64,000 bases of DNA. Origin: Marispirochaeta aestuarii. Its GTDB lineage: Bacteria; Spirochaetota; Spirochaetia; JC444; Marispirochaetaceae. Both the position numbers and the translations under genes were made by a program. The stretch covers positions 1-64,000 of the forward strand of contig NZ_MWQY01000018.1 in assembly GCF_002087085.1 (NCBI RefSeq). Direction: 5' to 3'. Below are positions 43,210 to 51,514 of the stretch, piece by piece; position 1 is the stretch's first letter, and every line of letters begins with the position of its first letter. The notes under the pieces are model-generated. The model was not told where the DNA came from and did not search any database. It saw nothing but the letters and a program-made list of their open reading frames with translations.

Positions 43210-44214
43210 TTATTTCTGTATAAGCGCCGGGTTGATGTATTCGGTCAATCCCGCTTCTTCATAGTACCTGAGGGCACCTTTGTGAATCGGGGCGGAGAGA
43301 CCTTTGAGCATACTCTCCCTGGTCAGGTTCTGGTATGCCGGATGCAGTTTTTTAAAATCGTCGAAGTTTTCGAAAACCTCTTTGGTAATGGCATACACTA
43401 CATCCTCCGGAACCTTGGTCGAGGTAACAAGGGTAGCCGTTACTCCCACGGTAACAGGATCGGAGGTGTTGGCCGCCATGGGATACTCCTTGCCGGGAAG
43501 AACAGCCTTGGCATAATAGGAGTACTTGTCCGTCAGGGCCTTGAGAACGTCTCCGTCGATATTGACAATGCGGACCTTCACCCGGCCGGCGGTTGCTTCC
43601 TTGACGTTCCCGTTGGGGTGTCCGACGGTATAGAAAAAGGCGTCGATACGACCGTCATTCAAAAGCCCCGGGGCTTCCACGGCGTTTACGTTTTCCGCCT
43701 GCACATCAGCCTCGGAGAGTCCCGCCGCGGCGAGAACATCCAGGGCGTTCTGAAGGTTTCCGGAACCGGGATTACCCAGGTTGACGCGTTTTCCCTTAAG
43801 GTCCGCCACCGATTCAATCCCGCTCTCAACGCTGGCCACCAGGGTAACCGCCTCGGGATGAATGGAGAATACCGAGCGCAGCTCCTTCTGGGGACCGCTC
43901 TCTTCCCATTCAGCAAGACCGGTGTAGGCCTGGAACTGACGGTCGGACTGGGAAATCCCGAAATCCAGGTCGCCGCTTAGAACTGCGTTCACGTTATATA
44001 CCGAACCGCCGGTGGACTCCACCGTCGCTTTGATGCCGTATTCATCGTACTTCGCATTTACCATACGGCTTATGGCACCGCCGGTGGGATAATAGACCCC
44101 TGTTACTCCGCCGGTACCGATGGTGACAAACTTGCTCTGCCCCTGTCCGCCTGCAAAGACCTGAGGCGCAGCCTGCAGAAGCACAAGCAGGGAGAAAACG
44201 AGGATTTTTTTCAT
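43210..44214 (-). CDS. TAXI-family TRAP solute receptor
   Basis: A 334-residue periplasmic receptor with signal peptide (MKKILVFSLLVLLQAAPQVFAGG) and the family start FVTIGTGGVTGVYYPTGGAISRMVN. Conserved pieces such as DLDFGISQSDRQFQAYTG and LKGKRVNLGNPGSGNLQNALDVL are present. It delivers substrate to the fused permease encoded downstream. The ATG follows TAGGAGAATCAT. The substrate is unknown; TAXI receptors with known ligands bind dicarboxylates or glutamate-like compounds. Confidence 0.93.
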   Translation of the reverse strand: MKKILVFSLLVLLQAAPQVFAGGQGQSKFVTIGTGGVTGVYYPTGGAISRMVNAKYDEYGIKATVESTGGSVYNVNAVLSGDLDFGISQSDRQFQAYTGLAEWEESGPQKELRSVFSIHPEAVTLVASVESGIESVADLKGKRVNLGNPGSGNLQNALDVLAAAGLSEADVQAENVNAVEAPGLLNDGRIDAFFYTVGHPNGNVKEATAGRVKVRIVNIDGDVLKALTDKYSYYAKAVLPGKEYPMAANTSDPVTVGVTATLVTSTKVPEDVVYAITKEVFENFDDFKKLHPAYQNLTRESMLKGLSAPIHKGALRYYEEAGLTEYINPALIQK

Positions 44215-44247
44215 ATGATTCTCCTATAGAATAATAATTGTGGATAT

Positions 44248-44287
44248 ACAATACTGGATTTTTGAGGATATTACAAGTTTCAACTTG
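44248..44287 (-). promoter_or_regulatory. Promoter and palindromic operator of the TAXI-TRAP unit
   Basis: Minus-strand TTGTAA (44276-44271), 17-base spacer, TATTGT (44253-44248). A perfect dyad CAAGTT-TC-AACTTG (44274-44287) overlaps the -35, a repressor-type arrangement. No regulator gene is adjacent. Confidence 0.55.
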
Positions 44288-44386
44288 ATTCTTTTCATTT
44301 TCTCATAAATTGCCGGTGTTTATTCAGAATCTGATAATACCCTGCTTTACTTGACCTAAACAGCTGCAGATGGGTAGGGTTTCTTC

Positions 44387-45220
44387 ATGACAGATCAATT
44401 TGCCTCCGCCGTATTCTATCTGCTTGCGGCTGTGCTTGTATTCAACATGACCCAGAGAAAGTATCAGGACCTGGGGGAACAGAAACGTTTCGCCAGTCTT
44501 TTTATCGCAGTGGGAATTCTGCTTTTTATGGTGGGACTGCAGATTATCCGGCATTTCGCTCTCCCCCCCGTCAGCTATCTGCCCCTTGGACTGGCCGTGG
44601 CTGCCTACCTGGGGATGCTTCGGGAAAAGATCTTCATCTTTTCGCCCCGCTGCCGGGAATGCGGAAAACGCTTTTCTCTGAAGGAGATCCTCTATATCGA
44701 TTCCCCGGATTGCAGCTGCGGTCCCCGCAGCGTGGATGATATAGACTGGGACACCTGGGAGCCCACCGAACATGCGGTACTCTGCTTTATCGTCTCCGAA
44801 GGCCGGGTGCTGATGATTCATAAAAAAACGGGTCTCGGAAAGGGAAAGATCAACCTCCCCGGGGGACGTATCGAAGCGGGGGAGACCCCCAGAGAAGCGG
44901 CGATACGGGAGACCCGGGAAGAGACAGGTCTTACCCCTCTGGACCCGGAAGAGCGGGTTGAGCTCTCCTTTGTTTTTACCAACGGGTACTCCCTTCACGG
45001 CAGGGCATTTTTTGCCGCATCCTTCGAGGGCGAGATGACGGAAACCGATGAGGCCGATCCGTTCTGGTGCGATCTGGATAAAATCCCCTGGGACCGCATG
45101 TGGGAGGATGATCCTCTCTGGATTCCCAGGGCATTGAAAGGAGAAAAGCTCAAAGGGGTATTCGTATTCGATGAAGATACGATGCTGAGCCACAGAATTA
45201 CCAGCCTGGATGGAAAGTGA
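44387..45220 (+). CDS. Membrane-anchored zinc-ribbon Nudix hydrolase (MTH1-like)
   Basis: A 277-residue protein. Residues 1-80 contain two to three hydrophobic helices; residues about 88-112 hold a CxxC...CxC zinc-ribbon-like cluster (CRECGKRF, DCSCG); the rest is a Nudix domain with a complete box, GGRIEAGETPREAAIRETRE followed by ETGL. The C-terminal part, PWDRMWEDDPLWIPRALKGEKLKGVFVFDED, closely resembles the MTH1 (8-oxo-dGTPase) region, so oxidised purine nucleotide hydrolysis is likely. Membrane attachment of such a domain is unusual. A moderate purine-rich ribosome site precedes the start. Confidence 0.8.
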   Translation: MTDQFASAVFYLLAAVLVFNMTQRKYQDLGEQKRFASLFIAVGILLFMVGLQIIRHFALPPVSYLPLGLAVAAYLGMLREKIFIFSPRCRECGKRFSLKEILYIDSPDCSCGPRSVDDIDWDTWEPTEHAVLCFIVSEGRVLMIHKKTGLGKGKINLPGGRIEAGETPREAAIRETREETGLTPLDPEERVELSFVFTNGYSLHGRAFFAASFEGEMTETDEADPFWCDLDKIPWDRMWEDDPLWIPRALKGEKLKGVFVFDEDTMLSHRITSLDGK

Positions 45221-45227
45221 TTATTAT

Positions 45228-45256
45228 TTGATCCTGATACAAAAATTCCCTATGCT
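45228..45256 (+). promoter_or_regulatory. Promoter of the bifunctional-nuclease gene
   Basis: TTGATC (45228-45233), 17-base spacer, TATGCT (45251-45256), about 30 bases before the ATG at 45285. Confidence 0.55.
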
Positions 45257-45284
45257 ATACTTGAGGGGTAAACAGAGGTAGCTG

Positions 45285-45863
45285 ATGTTAGTTGAAGCCG
45301 AAATATGGACAATTGCCAGAACAGACCAGGGCAACGCCGTTCTGGTCCGTCCCATCGGCAGCGAATCCGCTGTTCCGATCTTTATCGGTCAGCTGGAGGC
45401 GCAGTCCATCCTTATCGGGCTTGGAAACGTCCCCATGCCCCGTCCCCTTACCCACGATCTGTTCATTACCCTTTTTTCCATGCTCGGCGCCGAGCTGCAG
45501 CGTATCGAGATAACCGCCCTCAAGGAGGGAACCTTTTACGCCCAGATAATCCTGAGTAAAACGAACGGCGAGGAACTGATTATCGACGCCCGGCCCTCCG
45601 ACTCCATCGGAATAGCCGTACGGGCCAAATGTCCAGTCTATATTGACGAATCCGTGGTTGATGAAGCCGGGATTTCCGTATCCGCCGTAAGCACTGGCAG
45701 CGAAGAGGTGGCATCCAACCCCTACGAACAGGAGAAGCGGCGTCTGGAAGAGGAGCTGAACCGGGCCGTGGAGGTCGAAAACTACGAGGAAGCCGCGAAG
45801 ATCCGGGACAAGCTGCAAAGACTGTCGGAAACCTTCCCCCAGGGGGATGAAGAAGCAGAGTAG
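45285..45863 (+). CDS. Bifunctional nuclease-family protein (DUF151) with UVR motif
   Basis: A 192-residue protein. Residues 1-125 are the BFN/DUF151 domain (ARTDQGNAVLVRPIGSESAVPIFIGQLEAQSI, PRPLTHDLF, DARPSDSIGIAVRAKCPVY), and residues about 152-186 form a UvrB/UvrC-type helical hairpin (EEELNRAVEVENYEEAAKIRDKL). DUF151 plus UVR is a recurrent pairing in several phyla. Nuclease activity has been reported for plant relatives; in bacteria the role is unclear, possibly protein quality control or repair. A small helical-protein gene follows 32 bases later. Confidence 0.88.
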   Translation: MLVEAEIWTIARTDQGNAVLVRPIGSESAVPIFIGQLEAQSILIGLGNVPMPRPLTHDLFITLFSMLGAELQRIEITALKEGTFYAQIILSKTNGEELIIDARPSDSIGIAVRAKCPVYIDESVVDEAGISVSAVSTGSEEVASNPYEQEKRRLEEELNRAVEVENYEEAAKIRDKLQRLSETFPQGDEEAE

Positions 45864-45895
45864 CTCTCCTACAGGCAGAGCGAAAGGAGGCGATC

Positions 45896-46237
45896 ATGAG
45901 AATTTCACAACTGGACTGGGAAGCGAAGATGTTTCTCGCCGGCTGCATCAAGAGCGCCATCATGGCGGACGGCCGCTTTGGCGATGATGAACTTGCGGAA
46001 CTAGAAGAGCTCGAATCTGATCTCCCCTTCCGGGACTTTCCTGCTGCCCTGGAGGAGTTTGAAGCGGTTGTAAAAGACAGCGAATCCTTCTGGGAGATGG
46101 CGGAGGAGATCCAGAAGAAGGACATTCAGGAGCTGATTCTGTCCATCCTGCGGGAGATCAGTCTGCGGGAGGGTTTTCCTGACGAACATGAACTCGAACT
46201 TATCAGCGACCTGGAAAGGGTCTGGAATTTCCAGTAG
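45896..46237 (+). CDS. Small acidic helical protein, TerB-like
   Basis: A 113-residue protein with many Glu and Asp residues and only predicted helices. The arrangement MFLAGCIKSAIMADGRFGDDELAEL resembles the first helices of TerB-like domains, where acidic residues after an ADG turn can bind metal, but the match is weak. GGAGG precedes the ATG. It probably shares a transcript with the DUF151 gene. Its stop is immediately adjacent to the stop of the convergent EIIA gene. Function unknown. Confidence 0.7.
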   Translation: MRISQLDWEAKMFLAGCIKSAIMADGRFGDDELAELEELESDLPFRDFPAALEEFEAVVKDSESFWEMAEEIQKKDIQELILSILREISLREGFPDEHELELISDLERVWNFQ

Positions 46238-46720
46238 TCAGGCGCTTATGGCATACCCGCTGCCTATGGTATCCAGCGCTCCGTGGAGGAGGACCCGGGC
46301 AATATGCCCTTCGCTGTTGATTATCCGCTCCCGAAAGGCTGCCAGGTGCAGGTACCGGGAAAGCACCGCAAGCATATGAAGATACACTCCCTGCATGGAA
46401 GGCGGATTGGCCGCCACAAACAGAAGACGCACAGGCTCACCGTCGTAGGAACCGTATTCAATACCATGCATGGATATTCCGAGGCACAGAAAAATATCCG
46501 TCAGACTCTGCAGTTTTCCGTGGGCCATGGCGACGCCATGCCCGATACCCGTATTTCCCTCGAGTTCCCTGCGAAGGACTGCCTCCTTGAGACCATGTAT
46601 CCGGTCCAGGGTCCGCAGCATGCTGATCCCTGCAAAGAGTTCGTCAAAGGCTTCCTGCTTGGTTTCGGCCCGAAGGGGAACAAGTACCGACGAAGGGGGG
46701 AGGAGGTGATGGTAGTCCAT
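46238..46720 (-). CDS. PTS EIIA domain protein (fructose/nitrogen type)
   Basis: A 160-residue stand-alone EIIA of the fructose/PtsN type. The phospho-acceptor site is in NTGIGHGVAMAHGK near residues 57-70; the second His is the expected acceptor from HPr. No EIIB or EIIC is nearby, so it is more likely regulatory (PtsN-like) than a sugar transporter part. The ATG at 46720 follows GGAGG at a good distance; a longer frame up to 46789 has no ribosome site. Confidence 0.85.
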   Translation of the reverse strand: MDYHHLLPPSSVLVPLRAETKQEAFDELFAGISMLRTLDRIHGLKEAVLRRELEGNTGIGHGVAMAHGKLQSLTDIFLCLGISMHGIEYGSYDGEPVRLLFVAANPPSMQGVYLHMLAVLSRYLHLAAFRERIINSEGHIARVLLHGALDTIGSGYAISA

Positions 46721-46754
46721 GGCTGAATCCTCCATACCTCTAGTATCGTCCGTT

Positions 46755-46784
46755 TTGTACCAGCTTCTTACGCTTAAATATAGA
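46755..46784 (+). promoter_or_regulatory. Promoter of the GGDEF gene
   Basis: TTGTAC (46755-46760), 18-base spacer, TATAGA (46779-46784), 29 bases before the start. Confidence 0.55.
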
Positions 46785-46813
46785 AACAACTACACGTAAA
46801 CAGGATCAGGAAG

Positions 46814-47863
46814 ATGAGCAGCGAAGATCGGAGCTTAGAACAGATAAAGGCCGGGTACGAAAAAAAGATTTCCGATCTTAAAAAGCTTATACGCATAAGC
46901 CGGGATTTTAACGCAACCCTGGAGTTTCCAATCCTGATCGAGTCGATTCTCTTCGTCTTTATGGGACATCTGCGGCTTCTTCAGGTGGGCCTTTTTATTC
47001 GGGACCAGTTTGACCAGGGAGATCTGAGTCTCTACCGGAATTACCGGGGCTTTCAGATTGACCACCGCGTTGACTATACCCTGAAGGGAAAATCTCCCTT
47101 TATGCAACTGGTGCAGGAGCAGGCCTGTCCCTGTACCCTTGAAGAACTCAGCACCCTTCTGCCCGCCGGAGAGGATAGCCTCACCGTTCTCGAAAAGCTG
47201 ACCCCCGGACTGATTGTACCCCTGACAGCCAAAAATACGGTAATGGGTATCCTGGTCCTGGGACAGGGGACATCCCCGGGGTTAATCTCCCCGGAAATTC
47301 TGGAACAGATACGGATTATCGGCCCCTTTGCGGCCATGGCAATCTACAACGCCCTGCTCTACGAAATGGCCATTACCGACATGATGACCAAACTAAGGCT
47401 GCGCCACTATTTTCTCTCCTCCATGAACGAGGCCTTTGAAAAGGCCTGCAGGAACAAGAGCAGTCTGTCGCTTCTGTTTCTGGACATAGATCATTTCAAG
47501 GCCTTCAATGACTCCCATGGTCACAGCTGCGGGGATTTTGTGCTGATCAAGGTGGCTGACCTGATCCGGGGCAGTATACGACGGGGGGATATTGCCGCCC
47601 GCTACGGAGGAGAGGAATTTACCGTTCTTCTGCCGGATACGGACAGTAAAATGGCCCTTCTTGTTGCCGAGAGAATCCGCAGAAAAATCAGCCAGGAAGA
47701 CTTCGCATATGAAGGGGAAACCGTCAAAACCACGATTTCCATCGGTGTTGCGGAGCTTGAGACTGAACGGGATTTTACCAGCGAATCCCTTATCAAACGC
47801 GCCGATACAGCCCTCTACCAGGCCAAGGAACAGGGTCGGAACCAGGTTGTACTGGCACAGTAA
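46814..47863 (+). CDS. GAF-GGDEF diguanylate cyclase
   Basis: A 349-residue cytoplasmic protein: short coiled-coil start, GAF-like sensor domain (residues about 25-180) and GGDEF domain (about 190-349) with the active-site RYGGEEFTVLLPD, LFLDIDHFKAFNDSHGH and SIGVAE. It should make cyclic di-GMP in response to a signal bound by the GAF domain. I do not see an RxxD inhibitory site five residues before GGEEF. The ferredoxin gene follows after 21 bases. Confidence 0.93.
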   Translation: MSSEDRSLEQIKAGYEKKISDLKKLIRISRDFNATLEFPILIESILFVFMGHLRLLQVGLFIRDQFDQGDLSLYRNYRGFQIDHRVDYTLKGKSPFMQLVQEQACPCTLEELSTLLPAGEDSLTVLEKLTPGLIVPLTAKNTVMGILVLGQGTSPGLISPEILEQIRIIGPFAAMAIYNALLYEMAITDMMTKLRLRHYFLSSMNEAFEKACRNKSSLSLLFLDIDHFKAFNDSHGHSCGDFVLIKVADLIRGSIRRGDIAARYGGEEFTVLLPDTDSKMALLVAERIRRKISQEDFAYEGETVKTTISIGVAELETERDFTSESLIKRADTALYQAKEQGRNQVVLAQ

Positions 47864-47884
47864 TTCAACACTTCAGGAGAAACC

Positions 47885-48172
47885 ATGGCCAGACTGACCG
47901 TACAGCCGGAAAACAGGAGCTATCCCCTGTCTGCGACAGTGTCCCTGCTGAATACCCTTCTCAGGAACAGCCATCCGATTCAGCACAAATGCGGAGGCAA
48001 AACCCAGTGCGGAACCTGCAGGATTCGCATACTGGAAGGTTCCCGCTTCCTGAATCCCGTGGGAGAAAACGAGCTCAACAGGCTGGGGCAGGAAAACCTG
48101 GCCGCCGGCCTGCGTCTCGCCTGTCAAACCTTTGCCTACGGGGATGTCAGCATCGAGATCCCGAAGGATTAG
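47885..48172 (+). CDS. [2Fe-2S] ferredoxin, plant/adrenodoxin-like fold
   Basis: A 95-residue one-domain ferredoxin. Four cluster cysteines are in KCGGKTQCGTCRIRILEG (three) and LACQTFAYGDVSIEIP (one), the spacing of the 2Fe-2S fold. It carries electrons for an unidentified partner; no oxidoreductase lies beside it. AGGAG precedes the ATG. The end overlaps pepD (opposite strand) by four bases. Confidence 0.9.
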   Translation: MARLTVQPENRSYPLSATVSLLNTLLRNSHPIQHKCGGKTQCGTCRIRILEGSRFLNPVGENELNRLGQENLAAGLRLACQTFAYGDVSIEIPKD

Positions 48173-49614
48173 AGCCGGGCCAGGAGTTCCTTCAGGAAGG
48201 ACCAGAAGGCTTCCGTTGAGGGAATACTGACCCTCTCGTCCGGGCTGTGGGCCCCTTCAAGGTCCGGTCCGAAGGATACCATGTCCATGCCGGGTACCTT
48301 GTCGGCGATCACTCCGCACTCGAGCCCCGCGTGTACCGCGGTCAGGTGGGGTTCCTTTTTCCGGACCTCCCGGTATACCTCGGCGGCAAAGCGCAGCAGA
48401 GGAGAGTCCGGATTCGGTTCCCAGGAGGGATACTCGCTCTCGTACTCCACGGTGCAGCCCATGAGTTCCAGCTGTGCCTTTACCCTGCGGCTGATAATAT
48501 CCCGCTTGTAGCCGGCGGCTGAACGCTGACTTGTCAGCACGTAAAGCTTCTTATCATCCATGGTGACAGCCGCAAGATTGGTGGAGGTCTCCACCATTCC
48601 CGGCACAACCGTACTCATCTCCTGGGACCCGTGGGGCATGGCAAGGAGCCCCCGGATTATCCGGATTCCGTCCTTCAGGACCCGGGAAGGCTTCTCCTTC
48701 AGCTCTTCCACAACAACCCGTACGGGCTTGTCCTCGGTGTAGAGTCCGCGGGCATCCACTTCCACCTTCGCCGCAGCCTCTTTCAGCCGCGGAATATCCC
48801 CGGGGGCCAGGGCAAGAATAAACTCCGCCTCCCGGGGAATCGCGTTGTGCTTTCCGCCGCCCCTGAGCGAGACAATCTCCATGGATTCTGCCTCGGCAGA
48901 ACAGATGGCCAGCGCCCCGAGCTGAAGGGCGTTTCCCAGGCGCCGATGAATCTCTCCCCCGGAGTGTCCCCCGGAGAGCCCTTCCACCCGAAGTCGCAGC
49001 ATCCGGCTGCCGGATCGGGGAGATGCAAAGGAGGGCACCAGGCTTCCCGAGGTGTTCCTGCCCCCGGCGCAGCCGAAGTAGAAGACCCCCTCCTCCTCGG
49101 AGTCCAGATTGATAAGGCGACGGCCCTCGATCAGGTCGGGGGTAATCGCCATGGCCCCGTTCAGGCCGGTCTCCTCGTCGACGGTAAAAAGTGCTTCCAG
49201 GGAAGGATGCTTCAGATCCGGATTGTCCAGCACCGCCAGAGCAGCTGCCACGCCGATGCCGTTGTCCGCCCCCAGGGTCGTGCCGTCCGCCCGGAGCCAG
49301 TCTCCGTCTATTACGGGCCGGATGGGGTCTTGTTCAAAATCGTGGACGGTCCCGTCGTTTTTTTCGCACACCATGTCTATATGTCCCTGAAGCACCACCG
49401 GGGGATGATCCTCGTAGCCCGGAGAGGCGGGCTTTTTTATAATGACATTCCCCGCCGCATCGATACGGACAGGGAGTTTCCGCTCCTGTGCAAAGGAGCG
49501 GATATATTGCGCCAGGGCCGCCTCGTTTCCGGAGCCATGGGGAATCGCGAGCATCTCTTCAAAGAATTTCCACAGCGGAGCAGTACAGCCTGCTCCTTCG
49601 TTCAGTACAGCCAT
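48169..49614 (-). CDS. pepD: Aminoacyl-histidine dipeptidase (M20 family)
   Basis: A 481-residue zinc peptidase of the PepD type that cleaves Xaa-His and other dipeptides. Metal and catalytic residues are present: VLQGHIDMVCEKN, LGADNGIGVA, VDEETGLNGA and HAGLECGVIADK. Central insert residues about 210-390 form the lid/dimerisation domain. It reads divergently from the cyclase gene, from which it is separated by about 108 bases. Length is normal. Confidence 0.94.
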   Translation of the reverse strand: MAVLNEGAGCTAPLWKFFEEMLAIPHGSGNEAALAQYIRSFAQERKLPVRIDAAGNVIIKKPASPGYEDHPPVVLQGHIDMVCEKNDGTVHDFEQDPIRPVIDGDWLRADGTTLGADNGIGVAAALAVLDNPDLKHPSLEALFTVDEETGLNGAMAITPDLIEGRRLINLDSEEEGVFYFGCAGGRNTSGSLVPSFASPRSGSRMLRLRVEGLSGGHSGGEIHRRLGNALQLGALAICSAEAESMEIVSLRGGGKHNAIPREAEFILALAPGDIPRLKEAAAKVEVDARGLYTEDKPVRVVVEELKEKPSRVLKDGIRIIRGLLAMPHGSQEMSTVVPGMVETSTNLAAVTMDDKKLYVLTSQRSAAGYKRDIISRRVKAQLELMGCTVEYESEYPSWEPNPDSPLLRFAAEVYREVRKKEPHLTAVHAGLECGVIADKVPGMDMVSFGPDLEGAHSPDERVSIPSTEAFWSFLKELLARL

Positions 49615-49683
49615 TCATCTTCCTCCAGTCAAATCCGTATCCTACCATGCATGCCTCATTGTGCCCATACGGAAGTTTTGTGC

Positions 49684-49712
49684 TTGACGTATTCCCCGCT
49701 TAGCCGTAAGGT
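49684..49712 (+). promoter_or_regulatory. Promoter of the class III cyclase, near-leaderless
   Basis: TTGACG (49684-49689), 17-base spacer, TAAGGT (49707-49712). The start is expected near 49719, four bases before the ATG, with no Shine-Dalgarno. Confidence 0.5.
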
Positions 49713-49722
49713 TTTCTACACT

Positions 49723-50826
49723 ATGCAGCGCACTATCTTAAGCATTACCACCGATCCCATCGACACGGAAGAGCTGATCTCCGTTCTTGACAGTGTCGGT
49801 CTGGGCAGTTTCCGTATCATCAGCGCCGCTTCCATGGAAGAGGCGGAGCCTCACTTTTATGTACAGGAAATCTATCTGGTAATTGCGGACGAGCGCGTTC
49901 CCCAGGCGCTCGAAGTCCTGCAGGAGATGAAGCAGGACGAAATGTTCGCCCATGTCCCGATTCTGCTGCTCATCGAAAAGAGGACCAAGGAGCGCATACA
50001 GGCGGCCTTCCGGATGGGCTTTGATACCTGCGTGGCCCTGCAGGAGGTCTCCGCCCTGCTTGCACACCAGGCCATACCGCTTATCCGCAACCACCTGAAC
50101 AACGACGATACCATGGAGAAGATTTCCGTCCTTCAGGAAAAGGCCATTCAGGATTTCATACTCCTCGATCTCATCAAGGATTACATTCCCCGGACAATCT
50201 GGAATGTCGCCAAAGAGTACGCTCACGAACAGCGGATTGAAATCCCCGAGGAAGAGCGGATCCTTACCATCGTATTCGGGGACATCAAGGATTTTACCCC
50301 CCGAACTCAGAGAATGGAACCGAAAAATGTTATCCGTTACCTGAACAGCGCCTTCGACGTTGTCGCCCGCCTGGTATACGCCCATGACGGAGACATCGAC
50401 AAATACATCGGGGACGCCTTTCTCGCGGTCTTCAACGATCCGGAAAAGGCCGTTGCCTCCATGCTCAGAATCCAGAAGGAGTTCGAGAAACTCAACAGTG
50501 AGCGCTCTTCCCGGGGCGAAGACACCATCGTATTCCGGGTGGGTATCCACACCGGACCGGTGATCCGGGGCAACGTGGGGGGAAACCAGCGCTTCGACAA
50601 TACCCTTATCGGAGACACCGTCAACACCGCCGCGCGCCTCGAGGCTATAGCCCCTCCCGGAGGAATCCTGATTTCCGAGGCAACCCGCAGAGAACTGGGG
50701 CTGGAGCTGCCCGAGGCTTGCGGCCGGACGGAAAACCTGAAAGGCCGGGTCGGCGACGAGAAGGTCTGGGAGATCTACAAACACCTGAAAGACTCCTCCT
50801 TAGCCAATGAACCTGCTGCTCTGTGA
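49723..50826 (+). CDS. Class III adenylate/guanylate cyclase with receiver-like domain
   Basis: A 367-residue soluble cyclase. Residues 1-125 resemble a response-regulator receiver: an Asp in LVIADERVP sits at the phosphorylation position, but the usual Thr and Lys partners are absent (PILLLIEK, then TCVALQ), so phospho-signalling is uncertain. Residues about 170-360 are the catalytic domain with LTIVFGDIKDFT (first metal Asp), GDIDKYIGDAFLAVF (second Asp), VGIHTGPVIRGNVG and TVNTAARLEAIA. It makes cAMP or cGMP. The frame is open far upstream, but that part is antisense to pepD. The end overlaps rsmE by 20 bases. Confidence 0.9.
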   Translation: MQRTILSITTDPIDTEELISVLDSVGLGSFRIISAASMEEAEPHFYVQEIYLVIADERVPQALEVLQEMKQDEMFAHVPILLLIEKRTKERIQAAFRMGFDTCVALQEVSALLAHQAIPLIRNHLNNDDTMEKISVLQEKAIQDFILLDLIKDYIPRTIWNVAKEYAHEQRIEIPEEERILTIVFGDIKDFTPRTQRMEPKNVIRYLNSAFDVVARLVYAHDGDIDKYIGDAFLAVFNDPEKAVASMLRIQKEFEKLNSERSSRGEDTIVFRVGIHTGPVIRGNVGGNQRFDNTLIGDTVNTAARLEAIAPPGGILISEATRRELGLELPEACGRTENLKGRVGDEKVWEIYKHLKDSSLANEPAAL

Positions 50827-51514
50827 ACCTGACGAGGTCGACTCCGGCGGACAGGCGGAACTGAAGGGTCCCCGGGCGGAACACCTGAGAAAAATTCTCA
50901 GGCTCAAAGCGGGGGACTCCGTCGCCGCAGGGATCATCGGTCAGGGGACAGGGAAAGGACGCATCGAAAGTCTCAGCCCCGGATACGCCCTCCTCACCAT
51001 ACACGTTACGGATCCGCCCGAACCTCTCTATCCCTTGAGCCTTGCCGTCGGCATGGTCCGCCCCATCCAGACCAGACGCATACTGAAAACCGCCGCCTCC
51101 TTCGGCATCCGGGAAATCTGCTTCGTACCCACCGCCCTGGGGGAAGCCTCCTATCGGGAGGCGAAAATCTGGGACAGCTACCGGGACTTCCTGGTGGAAG
51201 GAGCCTCCCAGGGAGGAATATGCTCCCTGCCGGAGGTCCTTCGCTTCGCTTCCCTGGAAGAGTTTCTGGAAGAGACACGCCGCCGTGACGGGCGCATCCT
51301 CTTTGACCTTGCTGATACAGCTGCCGCCCCCCCGGAGAAGAGCAGGGAGGCGCTAATACTGATAGGTTCGGAACGGGGATGGACGGGGAAGGAACATCGC
51401 GAAATACTGGATGCGGGCTTTCAGCTCCGGGGTCTTGGCAGACGCATCCTGACCACAGAAACCGCCTGTACCGCAGCGACGGCCCTTACGCTGCGGGAAC
51501 TCGGCCTTTTTTGA
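50807..51514 (+). CDS. rsmE: 16S rRNA (uracil-1498-N3)-methyltransferase
   Basis: A 235-residue SPOUT methyltransferase. N-terminal PUA-like part has PRAEHLRKILRLKAGD; the C-terminal knot has LIGSERGWTGKEHREIL and LGRRILTTETACTAAT, the SAM-binding signature of RsmE. It methylates N3 of U1498 in helix 44. The start lies inside the cyclase gene end, implying translational coupling. It converges with feoB and overlaps it by 29 bases. Confidence 0.92.
   Translation: MNLLLCEPDEVDSGGQAELKGPRAEHLRKILRLKAGDSVAAGIIGQGTGKGRIESLSPGYALLTIHVTDPPEPLYPLSLAVGMVRPIQTRRILKTAASFGIREICFVPTALGEASYREAKIWDSYRDFLVEGASQGGICSLPEVLRFASLEEFLEETRRRDGRILFDLADTAAAPPEKSREALILIGSERGWTGKEHREILDAGFQLRGLGRRILTTETACTAATALTLRELGLF

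Noticed and set aside
48631-49722. N-terminal extension of the cyclase frame by 364 codons
   Set aside because: This part is antisense to pepD and unlike any domain; the promoter and receiver-like domain support the start at 49723.
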